Assembly (NCBI GenBank): GCA_030142905.1
Contig: JASJOG010000190.1
Coordinates: 248,001 to 312,000, forward strand
Length of the DNA stretch: 64,000 bases
Direction of reading: 5' to 3'
From: Heliopora coerulea
Lineage: Eukaryota; Cnidaria; Anthozoa; Scleralcyonacea; Helioporidae
Part shown: positions 36,888 through 48,498 of the stretch, piece by piece
Layout: the number at the start of each line of letters is the position of its first letter
Position numbering within the stretch: position 1 is the first letter of the stretch
Notes under the pieces: model-generated
The model's input: the letters and a program-made list of their open reading frames with translations, nothing else
Told to the model about the DNA's origin: nothing
Database searches by the model: none
Made by a program: the position numbers and the translations under genes

Positions 36888-39800
36888 ATGATCAACTTTA
36901 TCACAATTAATGTGCAAGGTTTACGCACACTTGCACACCGTCAAGCTTTACTAACCTGGCTCAATAATCTCGGGCCAGACATTATTTGTCTCCAAGAGAC
37001 CCACGCTACATCTGACAGGGAGTGCCGAGACTGGTTCTCCGCCACTAATGCATGCAATCAAAAATACAAATATAAATGTACCTCATCCCCCGGAACAGCG
37101 CGCAGCTCTGGGGTTGCCATCCTATATAAACCCTGCTTTCAGGAGGTTAAGAGTTATAGAGATGAGGCCGGTCGTTTAGTCGTTGCGGAATTCAGCCGAG
37201 ACGATTTAAACTTCCAGGTCGTGTGTCTATATGGGCCCAATAAGCCAGAAGAAGGCACTGCATTCTTTGAGGCTCTATATCCGGTTATAGACCCTGATAT
37301 ACCGGTGTTGGTTGCTGGAGACTTCAACACGGTGGTAGACCCCCGTCTGGATCGCTTTGGGTGCAATCCAGACTCGCCGTGGGCGTATAACTGGCCCCCG
37401 GCCTTGGCGAATCTGACGGAGGCGTTCGAGCTCTGCGATGCCTGGCGCGATAAGCACCCAGGAGTAGCGGAGTTCACATGGCGCCGCCCTAATGGTTCCC
37501 AGGGGTCCCGGATCGACATGATCTGGTTGCCCGAACGGTATATGGGACTTGTCTCGTCGGTGGGGATTTTTCCCTTTTTCCGCTCGGATCACTCTTATGT
37601 GCATCTCGAGTTCGACCTTCCATCAGCAGTCGAGCGAGGCAAGGGTCTCTGGAAATTCAACACGTCTCATCTGTCCGACGAGGCCTTTTGTTCGGAAATC
37701 GCACGATTTTGGTCCGATTGGCGTTCTGAGACTGGTCGCTTCCAATCTCTCTCGTCCTGGTGGGATGCAGGAAAGGTCCGTTTGAAACGACTGATTCGCC
37801 AACTATCGCGTGCGTCGTCCCGTGGTAAGAAGCGTAAGATCCAAGAGTTGAATGCAGCAGTTGCCGATATACAGAAACGGATAAACGACGGTGAACAGCT
37901 CCCCGGTCTGTTGGAAGAAAAGAAGGCAGAGCTGGCATCCGAACTTCTCACGGAAGCGAAGGGAGCACAGCTGCGTGCCAACATCAGGTGGGCGGAAGAA
38001 GGGGAGTCGTCTTCGGCGTACTTCTTGCGTCAAGAGAAAGTCCGTGGTCAGCGAAGGCTCATCCGAGCCATTCGTCGGTCTGATGGCCAGATCGTTAAAT
38101 CGACAAAGGACATACTTGGCGTCTGGAGGGACTTCTATTTCCGACTGTTCTCCTCGCAACATCTGGAGGATCAAGAACAAGGGGCTTTCCTTTCAAGCCT
38201 CGAGCGGAAGTTGTCCGTTGCCGAGACCGAGTCATGTGAGGGCGACCTCACGGAGGACGAGTGCTTACGGGCACTAAAGCAGATGGCATCCTCCAAAGCA
38301 CCTGGGGTGGATGGTCTTCCGGCCGAGTTCTACGTTCGGTTCTGGAGCCTCCTGGGTCCTGACCTCGTCAGGGTGCTAAACTCGTGTTACCGTCGTGGCC
38401 GTTTGTCCATGTCCCAGCGCTCTGGTGCAATAACGCTCTTGTACAAGAAAGGAGATCTCTTGGACACAGCGAATTGGCGTCCCATCACCTTGCTGTGTGT
38501 GGACTACAAGATCGCTGCCAAAGCGTTGTCTAATCGCCTCCTCGGGGTAATTGGTTCCGTGGTATCGCCCGACCAAACTTGTGGCGTTCCCGGCCGGTTC
38601 ATAGGGGAGAACGTACGTCTGCTCCACGACGTCGTAGATTACGCCTCACGGGAGGCGGTGCCAGCAGCAATTTTGTCCCTTGATCAGGAAAAAGCCTTCG
38701 ATCGGGTCGAGTGGCCCTACTTGGAGAAGGTTCTGGTCGAGATGGGATTTGGACCATCCTTTAGGTCTTGGGTTAGGCTTCTGTACACCGACGTGTACAG
38801 CCAAGTTATCGTAAATGGCTTTGCCACAGAGCTATTTCCGATATCTCGGGGGGTACGGCAGGGTTGCCCACTTTCTCCCCTACTTTACGTCCTCGTTGCC
38901 GAGTCATTGGCGTGCGCGATCCGCGCCGACCACAACATCGTCGGGTTCCCCCTCCCCGGAGGGCGGGAACATGCGAAGATCGTGCAATACGCTGATGACA
39001 CTTCCATCTTGGTAACGACGGATTCGTCGGTCCTCGCTTTGGTGGAGTTGTTCGGGAAGTACGAGAAAGCCTCGGGAGCAAAGCTGAACCTTGGCAAATG
39101 CCATGGTTTGGTTTTGGGACCGTGGCGGAACCGTACTTCTTTCCCAGTGGCCTTTCGGTGGTCTTCCAGTCACATAGTGGCTCTAGGTAGCCGTCTCGAC
39201 ATCGACGGCAACCAAAACTGGGAGCCCCAGGTGACAAAGCTTTCTTCTGTCCTTAACTCTTGGCAGGGCCGTTCCCTTTCGTTCCGGGGGCGCGCGCTAA
39301 TAGTTAATGTATTAGGTTTAAGTGTTTTTTGGTATTTGTTTAATGTAGTTTCTGTTCCTAACGACTTAATAAAAAATATTAATAAACTTATATATCCTTT
39401 CATTTGGCAGAAAAAAAGAGAGTGGCTCAGCAGGGACACAGTCTCACAGCCTTTAACTAGGGGGGGGTTACGGGTTGTGGACATCACCCACAAGGTTCTT
39501 TCCTTCCGGATCTGCTGGGCCAAACGCTTCTTACTCGGTGAGAAGCGCAGTTGGCATTCTTTTTTCCGTCACCACCTCCGCCGAGCCTTCCTTGCGGAAC
39601 CCGTCAGCCGTGCCTTTAATTTACGGCAGGTCGGCGACTCTACGTTGAGGCGTCTCCCGCCCTTTTATCGCGAGGTGCTCTCTGCGTGGCTTCAAGTTGG
39701 CGGCCACCACGCCCCCGGGGGCTGGGTGATCCCGTGCACGGGTGCTGACCCACTCGACCTGGCCAATGTTTCTGCGCGGGAGACTTACGCCATCTTGCTC

Positions 39801-40412
39801 AGGAACAAAGGTACAGAGAACCGTTGCGTCGAGAAGTTTTCCGCTCTGGGAGTGGAGTGGCACACCGTGTGGAAGAACCTGGACCAGCTTCGACACGACC
39901 GTGCGGCCCTCGATACCTCGTGGCTTGTTGCGCACGGCGTGCTTCCAACAGCGGACCGTCTACTTCGGTTTGGTATGTCGGTGTCTCCTTGGTGCCACTG
40001 TGGTCGCAGAGAGTCACTTGAGCACCTTTTCGTAGAGTGTTCTTTTGCATGCAAGCTGATCGACTGGTTCCACGCCCTGGAGTCGAACTACAGGTCATCG
40101 TTACCACGCCCAACATCGTGCGAAATCCGCTTTGGTTTCAGATCGGCGGATAAAATCCCGGCTGGATTTTCGGTACTGATGGCCTTGGTGAGGCACCAGG
40201 TTTGGTTGGCTCGGAACTTCCATCGCTTTCAGGGTTTTCAGCCGGAGCCCCGGTACTCGCTGGATCGAGTAAAGGCGTCTTTCCGTTTCCTGGCGCGAAT
40301 CCAACAGCGACACGTTCTTCGCTCCACCTTCGAGGAACAATGGCTAGCCGGGGGCGTCCTGGGTACGGTCTTGGGTGATGGTACGCTGGCGTTCCCTGAT
40401 GAGCTACGGTAA
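36888..40412 (+). CDS. Element A2 ORF2: APE endonuclease / reverse transcriptase, 1174 aa
   Basis: Translates like A1 ORF2, with all catalytic residues present (E37, D145, D210, H235, D599, YADD 701-704). Confidence 0.96.
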   Translation: MINFITINVQGLRTLAHRQALLTWLNNLGPDIICLQETHATSDRECRDWFSATNACNQKYKYKCTSSPGTARSSGVAILYKPCFQEVKSYRDEAGRLVVAEFSRDDLNFQVVCLYGPNKPEEGTAFFEALYPVIDPDIPVLVAGDFNTVVDPRLDRFGCNPDSPWAYNWPPALANLTEAFELCDAWRDKHPGVAEFTWRRPNGSQGSRIDMIWLPERYMGLVSSVGIFPFFRSDHSYVHLEFDLPSAVERGKGLWKFNTSHLSDEAFCSEIARFWSDWRSETGRFQSLSSWWDAGKVRLKRLIRQLSRASSRGKKRKIQELNAAVADIQKRINDGEQLPGLLEEKKAELASELLTEAKGAQLRANIRWAEEGESSSAYFLRQEKVRGQRRLIRAIRRSDGQIVKSTKDILGVWRDFYFRLFSSQHLEDQEQGAFLSSLERKLSVAETESCEGDLTEDECLRALKQMASSKAPGVDGLPAEFYVRFWSLLGPDLVRVLNSCYRRGRLSMSQRSGAITLLYKKGDLLDTANWRPITLLCVDYKIAAKALSNRLLGVIGSVVSPDQTCGVPGRFIGENVRLLHDVVDYASREAVPAAILSLDQEKAFDRVEWPYLEKVLVEMGFGPSFRSWVRLLYTDVYSQVIVNGFATELFPISRGVRQGCPLSPLLYVLVAESLACAIRADHNIVGFPLPGGREHAKIVQYADDTSILVTTDSSVLALVELFGKYEKASGAKLNLGKCHGLVLGPWRNRTSFPVAFRWSSSHIVALGSRLDIDGNQNWEPQVTKLSSVLNSWQGRSLSFRGRALIVNVLGLSVFWYLFNVVSVPNDLIKNINKLIYPFIWQKKREWLSRDTVSQPLTRGGLRVVDITHKVLSFRICWAKRFLLGEKRSWHSFFRHHLRRAFLAEPVSRAFNLRQVGDSTLRRLPPFYREVLSAWLQVGGHHAPGGWVIPCTGADPLDLANVSARETYAILLRNKGTENRCVEKFSALGVEWHTVWKNLDQLRHDRAALDTSWLVAHGVLPTADRLLRFGMSVSPWCHCGRRESLEHLFVECSFACKLIDWFHALESNYRSSLPRPTSCEIRFGFRSADKIPAGFSVLMALVRHQVWLARNFHRFQGFQPEPRYSLDRVKASFRFLARIQQRHVLRSTFEEQWLAGGVLGTVLGDGTLAFPDELR

Positions 40413-40922
40413 GTTAAGTTCTCTTCTAGAGGCCTACGATCCCTGGAAAGACCATACTTCAAGGCGTCGGTCGCCCCCTCCGGGGCTGATCGGCGGATCA
40501 AGGCAGCGCCCGATGACTCAGTCGGGACTTCTGGTGAGTCTTTGTAGCTAATTAATTAATTAATTAATTCTAATGTAGTTAAAAGGCATTGCCCGGTTGC
40601 CGGGAATACCGACATCGCGCGGGGCTTTCCCGAGCGATGATGGGTCTGCGGACCTCCACGAAATTTCATGCCATTCACAACGAACTTGGTTCCACCTCAC
40701 CCCCTGGCTGGCGGTAGTTACTTCTGCTTCCGCTTCGTTGGGGGATCACAATGTCTTTCAGGCATCGGAGAGGGTTTCGCGAGCCCTTTTGGTCTGAGTA
40801 CCTAGCGATATGGTACCTCCGTGATGTTTCATCCTGTTGCACACGGCTCCATGGTTAGCGTGCACCGTCGCTAACCCGTACCGAAAGGTACAAGGCTGTA
40901 CAGGAATGTTGAAACTAAAAAC
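40413..40922 (+). promoter_or_regulatory. Element A2 3' UTR
   Basis: Same modules as the A1 3' UTR, ending ...AAAAAC before AAG-ATC. Confidence 0.75.
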
Positions 40923-41087
40923 AAGATCAAGTGTAGTATCTGTTCTTATCAGCTTAATATCTGGTATGCCAGGCAACGCCTGGCTCATATATTAAACTGA
41001 TTTTTGGACCTCGGCCATGGGATTGAAGCTTGCTTCACCCTGGCCACGGGTTGTCTCGGTCTTGCACTAAATCCGAGTACGGCCCCT
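40923..41087 (+). pseudogene. U2: U2 3' fragment after A2
   Basis: Nt 23/26-187. Confidence 0.93.
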
Positions 41088-41481
41088 TCCCCAAAGGGGA
41101 AGAACAACAATAACAATTGAAATGATATGAAAGGAAAACGGTCAGAGCAGCAAGTAATGTGTTTTGTGCGATTACATTTCAGGTCAGCTTTGAATGTGTC
41201 CCTGGAGACGAAGCGCCGTGTCTGTGGAGAGCATGATGCGGACAAGGTTGGCTGCTTGGCGATTGCAAGGAACGACAAGATGACGAACCATCGCCCGCCC
41301 GCCCGCCCGCCCGCCCGCCCACCCACAGTTCGAAGGAGTAGCGAAGGAAATGCTAGAGATAAAACATGGTAGGTAATCATCTCAGTCATTCCTAGCTAAG
41401 TTGATGCACCAAGCAACGTTCCTACCACATGCGACAGTGTGAAATGAACCAATCAAAACGTTGCCTTTCGCCGGAAAACGC

Positions 41482-41570
41482 ATACTTACCTGACGCGAGA
41501 GGTACTTTGATCACGAAGGAAGTCCTCTCAGGATGAGGCCCTCTCATTGCACTTCGATTGGGTTGACTCC

Positions 41571-41602
<32 letters not shown>

Positions 41603-41645
41603 TATAATTTCTGGTAGTGGGGACCTGCGTTCGCGCTCGTCCCCT
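41482..41645 (+). ncRNA. U1: U1 snRNA copy 13
   Basis: Identical to copy 2. Confidence 0.97.
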
Positions 41646-41812
41646 CCCTCCCTCCCTCCCTATCAAAGCGTAAAGCTGAAGTGAAAACGGATTAGTGAGT
41701 GAAACACGATGTAGGTGATGGTATAGTTCGGTGCGTTCCTAACAATATCTTCGTCCGGTTGGCCGCCACACACAGCGCTAGCTATAAAAATGCTATAGTC
41801 CTTACGCCTCCT

Positions 41813-41932
41813 GTCTACGACCATACCACCGGGAAAGCACCGGTTCTCGTCAGATCACCGAAGTTAAGCCCGGTCGGGCGGAGTTAGTACTTGGATGGGT
41901 GACCGCCTGGGAATACCCCGTGTTGTAGTCTT
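41813..41932 (+). rRNA. 5S: 5S rRNA copy 13
   Basis: Identical to copy 1. Confidence 0.97.
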
Positions 41933-42040
41933 TGTTTGCCGAACAATAAAGTACGCTACAGCAACGTCCGCTGACCAAAACGAACCACAACATGTTTGTC
42001 GGCGTTTTTCGTTCTTAAACTGATTTTTTTCCTTTTCGCT

Positions 42041-42065
42041 ATCGCTTCTCGGCCTATTGGCTAAG
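42041..42065 (+). pseudogene. U2: U2 5' fragment before A3
   Basis: Nt 1-25 with A at nt 16. Confidence 0.95.
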
Positions 42066-42477
42066 TGACTGAGCGATCGCAGTTGGAGTTCATCGAGATT
42101 TCTACTGTTCTACTTCGAAGCCTGCGCAGTTCTACGAGCGTCCGTCGATCGTTTGTTCGTGAGTACTTTTTCTGGTTTTGTGACTTTTTGGTACTTTTTG
42201 AGGGGTCTAGAGTGGACGCATGCTAGGTGGAGTCCTCCCCTTAACACTCTAGACTCTCTCTGGTCCTCTCTCCGGCTTACTGGGTAAGCCAGTCGTGGTT
42301 TTGGTCCTGTGCATACGTGGTTCCTGTGGTGCACTATCGTTTTGGCACACTCGACCTTGTGGACATCCAACCGTCCTCCTCCCACAACTCTTGGAGCGGA
42401 ATCCAGGTTTACTTACCAAAGTACCTGTTCGTAAACTCAACAACTGTGAGTTAGCTATTATTTTTTGCATATTTAGT

Positions 42478-44244
42478 ATGGCCATTCCGTACTCAAATAG
42501 AGTGGCCATCGCCGAGTTTCCCGAGCTCGCACTCAAAAACCAGCCCCGGGTCACTCCTAAAGAGGTCTGGGCCGACTTTTCTAACCAAGCCGCCCCGCTC
42601 TTGAATTATTTCGAGTGTATCCAATTGATATCCGCCTCGAAATTACGTATCCTTTTCCCCAGTGCCACCCTCATGGAAGACAGCCTCGCGGAAGGCCTTA
42701 CCTTTCGTGGTCACCCTTTGGCCCTCACCCCGATCTCCACCAGAAAATGGATCTCGGTGCAAAGACTTCCTTATGGCATCCCACTGGATGAAGTGAAACG
42801 GGTCTTGAACCCGTTTGGTAACATCTTTCACGCCAAACATGAGTTCATGGAAGGCGTTGCTACTGGCACCATCTCGGTGCAAATGGAGGTGAAAGCGAAC
42901 ATTCCTTCCAAGGTTATGATTAAAGGCCATTCTTGCCTTATATTTTATAACGGGCAGCAAAGAACTTGCTTCATTTGTCAAGCCCCTGATCATTTGACTA
43001 AGAACTGTCCCCGACGTAAAGGACAGTCCACCATGCGGGATAACCACCCCGCGTCCCAGCCTTCCACATCTCAGGAACGGGACCACCACCCGCCAATCCA
43101 CCACCAACGATCTGAGGAGGTGGCAACAACTGAACATGCCGACCTTCCCTTAGACAGCTCCCAAACAAATGAACACGAGCCTGGAGCGGAGCCCCAGGAA
43201 CAAGAGGCAATACCCCCAGACTCCCACCAACAACAGGAGTCAGTGGAGCTGGTCCCTTGCCCACCTACTGACCCTTCCGTCGATACCAACTCCCAGGAAC
43301 AGGAGGCACCAACCCAAGACTCCCACCAACAACAGGAGTCCGAGGAGCTGGTCACGTGCTTACCTACTGACCCTCCCGTAGATTCCAACTCGGTTGTGCC
43401 CACAGACCAAGATGAAAACGCATCGACTGAGGACGCTGTTCATTTACCCTCAGCATCCGACTCCACCTTACCAACTGAGAGTCAGGAACAAAGTGATTCA
43501 CAAGTTCCAACCTCTCCACAAATCACCTCCCCAACTACAGGGGATGATCAGCCATCCACACCATTGGCAGAACCCAACCCTTCCGAACAGCTGTACGTCA
43601 GCACAACATATAGTGCAGCGTGTGTCATCCCCACAGTCGTGATGGCAACCGACCTGCTGCAGTTAGAGCAGCTGGCCCCACCCGACGAAGAGACCCTCTC
43701 CAACTCTACACCCCAACGCACGTCGTCGCGAGCTGTTACTTCCACCACCAGCTCCCACACTGCCAAAGGCGTCTCTTCGGTCATCCCCCCCGGAGGCAAT
43801 GATATCCCAACGCGGAAATCTAGGCGGTCTAAACAGGCCGAGACAGCGCGCCGCAAGAGCGCAAACCATCCCAAATCATCTAACCCCCCCAAAAACCCCC
43901 CCAATACCCCCCATTCCCCTGTGACGCGGCGAAACCTCGGTAAAAGACCAAATGCGGCTATGACGTCAAGCTTTAACCCTACGGCACGGAAATCCACATC
44001 CCCGAGCCTAGCGGGTACTGGAATTTCGGCAAGATTACTGGAAAAACGGAAAAAACCCAATGTTATAAATGTTGATTACGTACCACAAGTTTCTACTCAG
44101 AACGCATTTGACTTCCTCGCCACTTTGAGCGAGGAAGAGGAAAGACCTTTCCTGACTTCTTCAGGGAACTTTCTCCCAGACTCCCCAGTGAGGGATCAGC
44201 CACTTCGGCCCAGACCAGCCCTGCCCCAGGACTCTGGCGAATAA
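42478..44244 (+). CDS. Element A3 ORF1, 588 aa
   Basis: Identical to A2 ORF1. Confidence 0.9.
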   Translation: MAIPYSNRVAIAEFPELALKNQPRVTPKEVWADFSNQAAPLLNYFECIQLISASKLRILFPSATLMEDSLAEGLTFRGHPLALTPISTRKWISVQRLPYGIPLDEVKRVLNPFGNIFHAKHEFMEGVATGTISVQMEVKANIPSKVMIKGHSCLIFYNGQQRTCFICQAPDHLTKNCPRRKGQSTMRDNHPASQPSTSQERDHHPPIHHQRSEEVATTEHADLPLDSSQTNEHEPGAEPQEQEAIPPDSHQQQESVELVPCPPTDPSVDTNSQEQEAPTQDSHQQQESEELVTCLPTDPPVDSNSVVPTDQDENASTEDAVHLPSASDSTLPTESQEQSDSQVPTSPQITSPTTGDDQPSTPLAEPNPSEQLYVSTTYSAACVIPTVVMATDLLQLEQLAPPDEETLSNSTPQRTSSRAVTSTTSSHTAKGVSSVIPPGGNDIPTRKSRRSKQAETARRKSANHPKSSNPPKNPPNTPHSPVTRRNLGKRPNAAMTSSFNPTARKSTSPSLAGTGISARLLEKRKKPNVINVDYVPQVSTQNAFDFLATLSEEEERPFLTSSGNFLPDSPVRDQPLRPRPALPQDSGE

Positions 44245-44298
44245 GAAATATAGTAAAAGTAATAATTAGTAGTAGTAGTAATCGTAGTAATAATAGAA

Positions 44299-47200
44299 AT
44301 GATCAACTTTATCACAATTAATGTGCAAGGTTTACGCACACTTGCACACCGTCAAGCTTTACTAACCTGGCTCAATAATCTCGGGCCAGACATTATTTGT
44401 CTCCAAGAGACCCACGCTACATCTGACAGGGAGTGCCGAGACTGGTTCTCCGCCACTAATGCATGCAATCAAAAATACAAATATAAATGTACCTCATCCC
44501 CCGGAACAGCGCGCAGCTCTGGGGTTGCCATCCTATATAAACCCTGCTTTCAGGAGGTTAAGAGTTATAGAGATGAGGCCGGTCGTTTAGTCGTTGCGGA
44601 ATTCAGCCGAGACGATTTAAACTTCCAGGTCGTGTGTCTATATGGGCCCAATAAGCCAGAAGAAGGCACTGCATTCTTTGAGGCTCTATATCCGGTTATA
44701 GACCCTGATATACCGGTGTTGGTTGCTGGAGACTTCAACACGGTGGTAGACCCCCGTCTGGATCGCTTTGGGTGCAATCCAGACTCGCCGTGGGCGTATA
44801 ACTGGCCCCCGGCCTTGGCGAATCTGACGGAGGCGTTCGAGCTCTGCGATGCCTGGCGCGATAAGCACCCAGGAGTAGCGGAGTTCACATGGCGCCGCCC
44901 TAATGGTTCCCAGGGGTCCCGGATCGACATGATCTGGTTGCCCGAACGGTATATGGGACTTGTCTCGTCGGTGGGGATTTTTCCCTTTTTCCGCTCGGAT
45001 CACTCTTATGTGCATCTCGAGTTCGACCTTCCATCAGCAGTCGAGCGAGGCAAGGGTCTCTGGAAATTCAACACGTCTCATCTGTCCGACGAGGCCTTTT
45101 GTTCGGAAATCGCACGATTTTGGTCCGATTGGCGTTCTGAGACTGGTCGCTTCCAATCTCTCTCGTCCTGGTGGGATGCAGGAAAGGTCCGTTTGAAACG
45201 ACTGATTCGCCAACTATCGCGTGCGTCGTCCCGTGGTAAGAAGCGTAAGATCCAAGAGTTGAATGCAGCAGTTGCCGATATACAGAAACGGATAAACGAC
45301 GGTGAACAGCTCCCCGGTCTGTTGGAAGAAAAGAAGGCAGAGCTGGCATCCGAACTTCTCACGGAAGCGAAGGGAGCACAGCTGCGTGCCAACATCAGGT
45401 GGGCGGAAGAAGGGGAGTCGTCTTCGGCGTACTTCTTGCGTCAAGAGAAAGTCCGTGGTCAGCGAAGGCTCATCCGAGCCATTCGTCGGTCTGATGGCCA
45501 GATCGTTAAATCGACAAAGGACATACTTGGCGTCTGGAGGGACTTCTATTTCCGACTGTTCTCCTCGCAACATCTGGAGGATCAAGAACAAGGGGCTTTC
45601 CTTTCAAGCCTCGAGCGGAAGTTGTCCGTTGCCGAGACCGAGTCATGTGAGGGCGACCTCACGGAGGACGAGTGCTTACGGGCACTAAAGCAGATGGCAT
45701 CCTCCAAAGCACCTGGGGTGGATGGTCTTCCGGCCGAGTTCTACGTTCGGTTCTGGAGCCTCCTGGGTCCTGACCTCGTCAGGGTGCTAAACTCGTGTTA
45801 CCGTCGTGGCCGTTTGTCCATGTCCCAGCGCTCTGGTGCAATAACGCTCTTGTACAAGAAAGGAGATCTCTTGGACACAGCGAATTGGCGTCCCATCACC
45901 TTGCTGTGTGTGGACTACAAGATCGCTGCCAAAGCGTTGTCTAATCGCCTCCTCGGGGTAATTGGTTCCGTGGTATCGCCCGACCAAACTTGTGGCGTTC
46001 CCGGCCGGTTCATAGGGGAGAACGTACGTCTGCTCCACGACGTCGTAGATTACGCCTCACGGGAGGCGGTGCCAGCAGCAATTTTGTCCCTTGATCAGGA
46101 AAAAGCCTTCGATCGGGTCGAGTGGCCCTACTTGGAGAAGGTTCTGGTCGAGATGGGATTTGGACCATCCTTTAGGTCTTGGGTTAGGCTTCTGTACACC
46201 GACGTGTACAGCCAAGTTATCGTAAATGGCTTTGCCACAGAGCTATTTCCGATATCTCGGGGGGTACGGCAGGGTTGCCCACTTTCTCCCCTACTTTACG
46301 TCCTCGTTGCCGAGTCATTGGCGTGCGCGATCCGCGCCGACCACAACATCGTCGGGTTCCCCCTCCCCGGAGGGCGGGAACATGCGAAGATCGTGCAATA
46401 CGCTGATGACACTTCCATCTTGGTAACGACGGATTCGTCGGTCCTCGCTTTGGTGGAGTTGTTCGGGAAGTACGAGAAAGCCTCGGGAGCAAAGCTGAAC
46501 CTTGGCAAATGCCATGGTTTGGTTTTGGGACCGTGGCGGAACCGTACTTCTTTCCCAGTGGCCTTTCGGTGGTCTTCCAGTCACATAGTGGCTCTAGGTA
46601 GCCGTCTCGACATCGACGGCAACCAAAACTGGGAGCCCCAGGTGACAAAGCTTTCTTCTGTCCTTAACTCTTGGCAGGGCCGTTCCCTTTCGTTCCGGGG
46701 GCGCGCGCTAATAGTTAATGTATTAGGTTTAAGTGTTTTTTGGTATTTGTTTAATGTAGTTTCTGTTCCTAACGACTTAATAAAAAATATTAATAAACTT
46801 ATATATCCTTTCATTTGGCAGAAAAAAAGAGAGTGGCTCAGCAGGGACACAGTCTCACAGCCTTTAACTAGGGGGGGGTTACGGGTTGTGGACATCACCC
46901 ACAAGGTTCTTTCCTTCCGGATCTGCTGGGCCAAACGCTTCTTACTCGGTGAGAAGCGCAGTTGGCATTCTTTTTTCCGTCACCACCTCCGCCGAGCCTT
47001 CCTTGCGGAACCCGTCAGCCGTGCCTTTAATTTACGGCAGGTCGGCGACTCTACGTTGAGGCGTCTCCCGCCCTTTTATCGCGAGGTGCTCTCTGCGTGG
47101 CTTCAAGTTGGCGGCCACCACGCCCCCGGGGGCTGGGTGATCCCGTGCACGGGTGCTGACCCACTCGACCTGGCCAATGTTTCTGCGCGGGAGACTTACG

Positions 47201-47823
47201 CCATCTTGCTCAGGAACAAAGGTACAGAGAACCGTTGCGTCGAGAAGTTTTCCGCTCTGGGAGTGGAGTGGCACACCGTGTGGAAGAACCTGGACCAGCT
47301 TCGACACGACCGTGCGGCCCTCGATACCTCGTGGCTTGTTGCGCACGGCGTGCTTCCAACAGCGGACCGTCTACTTCGGTTTGGTATGTCGGTGTCTCCT
47401 TGGTGCCACTGTGGTCGCAGAGAGTCACTTGAGCACCTTTTCGTAGAGTGTTCTTTTGCATGCAAGCTGATCGACTGGTTCCACGCCCTGGAGTCGAACT
47501 ACAGGTCATCGTTACCACGCCCAACATCGTGCGAAATCCGCTTTGGTTTCAGATCGGCGGATAAAATCCCGGCTGGATTTTCGGTACTGATGGCCTTGGT
47601 GAGGCACCAGGTTTGGTTGGCTCGGAACTTCCATCGCTTTCAGGGTTTTCAGCCGGAGCCCCGGTACTCGCTGGATCGAGTAAAGGCGTCTTTCCGTTTC
47701 CTGGCGCGAATCCAACAGCGACACGTTCTTCGCTCCACCTTCGAGGAACAATGGCTAGCCGGGGGCGTCCTGGGTACGGTCTTGGGTGATGGTACGCTGG
47801 CGTTCCCTGATGAGCTACGGTAA
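44299..47823 (+). CDS. Element A3 ORF2: APE endonuclease / reverse transcriptase, 1174 aa
   Basis: Identical to A2 ORF2; intact catalytic motifs. Confidence 0.96.
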   Translation: MINFITINVQGLRTLAHRQALLTWLNNLGPDIICLQETHATSDRECRDWFSATNACNQKYKYKCTSSPGTARSSGVAILYKPCFQEVKSYRDEAGRLVVAEFSRDDLNFQVVCLYGPNKPEEGTAFFEALYPVIDPDIPVLVAGDFNTVVDPRLDRFGCNPDSPWAYNWPPALANLTEAFELCDAWRDKHPGVAEFTWRRPNGSQGSRIDMIWLPERYMGLVSSVGIFPFFRSDHSYVHLEFDLPSAVERGKGLWKFNTSHLSDEAFCSEIARFWSDWRSETGRFQSLSSWWDAGKVRLKRLIRQLSRASSRGKKRKIQELNAAVADIQKRINDGEQLPGLLEEKKAELASELLTEAKGAQLRANIRWAEEGESSSAYFLRQEKVRGQRRLIRAIRRSDGQIVKSTKDILGVWRDFYFRLFSSQHLEDQEQGAFLSSLERKLSVAETESCEGDLTEDECLRALKQMASSKAPGVDGLPAEFYVRFWSLLGPDLVRVLNSCYRRGRLSMSQRSGAITLLYKKGDLLDTANWRPITLLCVDYKIAAKALSNRLLGVIGSVVSPDQTCGVPGRFIGENVRLLHDVVDYASREAVPAAILSLDQEKAFDRVEWPYLEKVLVEMGFGPSFRSWVRLLYTDVYSQVIVNGFATELFPISRGVRQGCPLSPLLYVLVAESLACAIRADHNIVGFPLPGGREHAKIVQYADDTSILVTTDSSVLALVELFGKYEKASGAKLNLGKCHGLVLGPWRNRTSFPVAFRWSSSHIVALGSRLDIDGNQNWEPQVTKLSSVLNSWQGRSLSFRGRALIVNVLGLSVFWYLFNVVSVPNDLIKNINKLIYPFIWQKKREWLSRDTVSQPLTRGGLRVVDITHKVLSFRICWAKRFLLGEKRSWHSFFRHHLRRAFLAEPVSRAFNLRQVGDSTLRRLPPFYREVLSAWLQVGGHHAPGGWVIPCTGADPLDLANVSARETYAILLRNKGTENRCVEKFSALGVEWHTVWKNLDQLRHDRAALDTSWLVAHGVLPTADRLLRFGMSVSPWCHCGRRESLEHLFVECSFACKLIDWFHALESNYRSSLPRPTSCEIRFGFRSADKIPAGFSVLMALVRHQVWLARNFHRFQGFQPEPRYSLDRVKASFRFLARIQQRHVLRSTFEEQWLAGGVLGTVLGDGTLAFPDELR

Positions 47824-48333
47824 GTTAAGTTCTCTTCTAGAGGCCTACGATCCCTGGAAAGACCATACTTCAAGGCGTCGGTCGCCCCCTCCGGGGCTGA
47901 TCGGCGGATCAAGGCAGCGCCCGATGACTCAGTCGGGACTTCTGGTGAGTCTTTGTAGCTAATTAATTAATTAATTAATTCTAATGTAGTTAAAAGGCAT
48001 TGCCCGGTTGCCGGGAATACCGACATCGCGCGGGGCTTTCCCGAGCGATGATGGGTCTGCGGACCTCCACGAAATTTCATGCCATTCACAACGAACTTGG
48101 TTCCACCTCACCCCCTGGCTGGCGGTAGTTACTTCTGCTTCCGCTTCGTTGGGGGATCACAATGTCTTTCAGGCATCGGAGAGGGTTTCGCGAGCCCTTT
48201 TGGTCTGAGTACCTAGCGATATGGTACCTCCGTGATGTTTCATCCTGTTGCACACGGCTCCATGGTTAGCGTGCACCGTCGCTAACCCGTACCGAAAGGT
48301 ACAAGGCTGTACAGGAATGTTGAAACTAAAAAC
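47824..48333 (+). promoter_or_regulatory. Element A3 3' UTR
   Basis: Same modules as the A1 3' UTR. Confidence 0.75.
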
Positions 48334-48498
48334 AAGATCAAGTGTAGTATCTGTTCTTATCAGCTTAATATCTGGTATGCCAGGCAACGCCTGGCTCATA
48401 TATTAAACTGATTTTTGGACCTCGGCCATGGGATTGAAGCTTGCTTCACCCTGGCCACGGGTTGTCTCGGTCTTGCACTAAATCCGAGTACGGCCCCT
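48334..48498 (+). pseudogene. U2: U2 3' fragment after A3
   Basis: Nt 23/26-187. Confidence 0.93.

Larger units (their letters stand above)
34655..40922 (+). mobile_element. Element A2: complete two-ORF U2-specific non-LTR retrotransposon
   Basis: 6,268 bp, with the same junctions as A1. The leader 34655-35066 and 3' UTR 40413-40922 have the same structures as in A1. Confidence 0.93.
34655..42065 (+). repeat. Higher-order repeat 2a (7,411 bp): A plus one unit
   Basis: The length equals A (6,268) plus AAG plus one 1,140-bp unit. Tandem with 42066-49476. The two A copies share the same differences from A1. Confidence 0.93.
42066..48333 (+). mobile_element. Element A3: complete two-ORF U2-specific non-LTR retrotransposon
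   Basis: Matches A2 throughout as far as I compared; leader 42066-42477, 3' UTR 47824-48333. Confidence 0.93.
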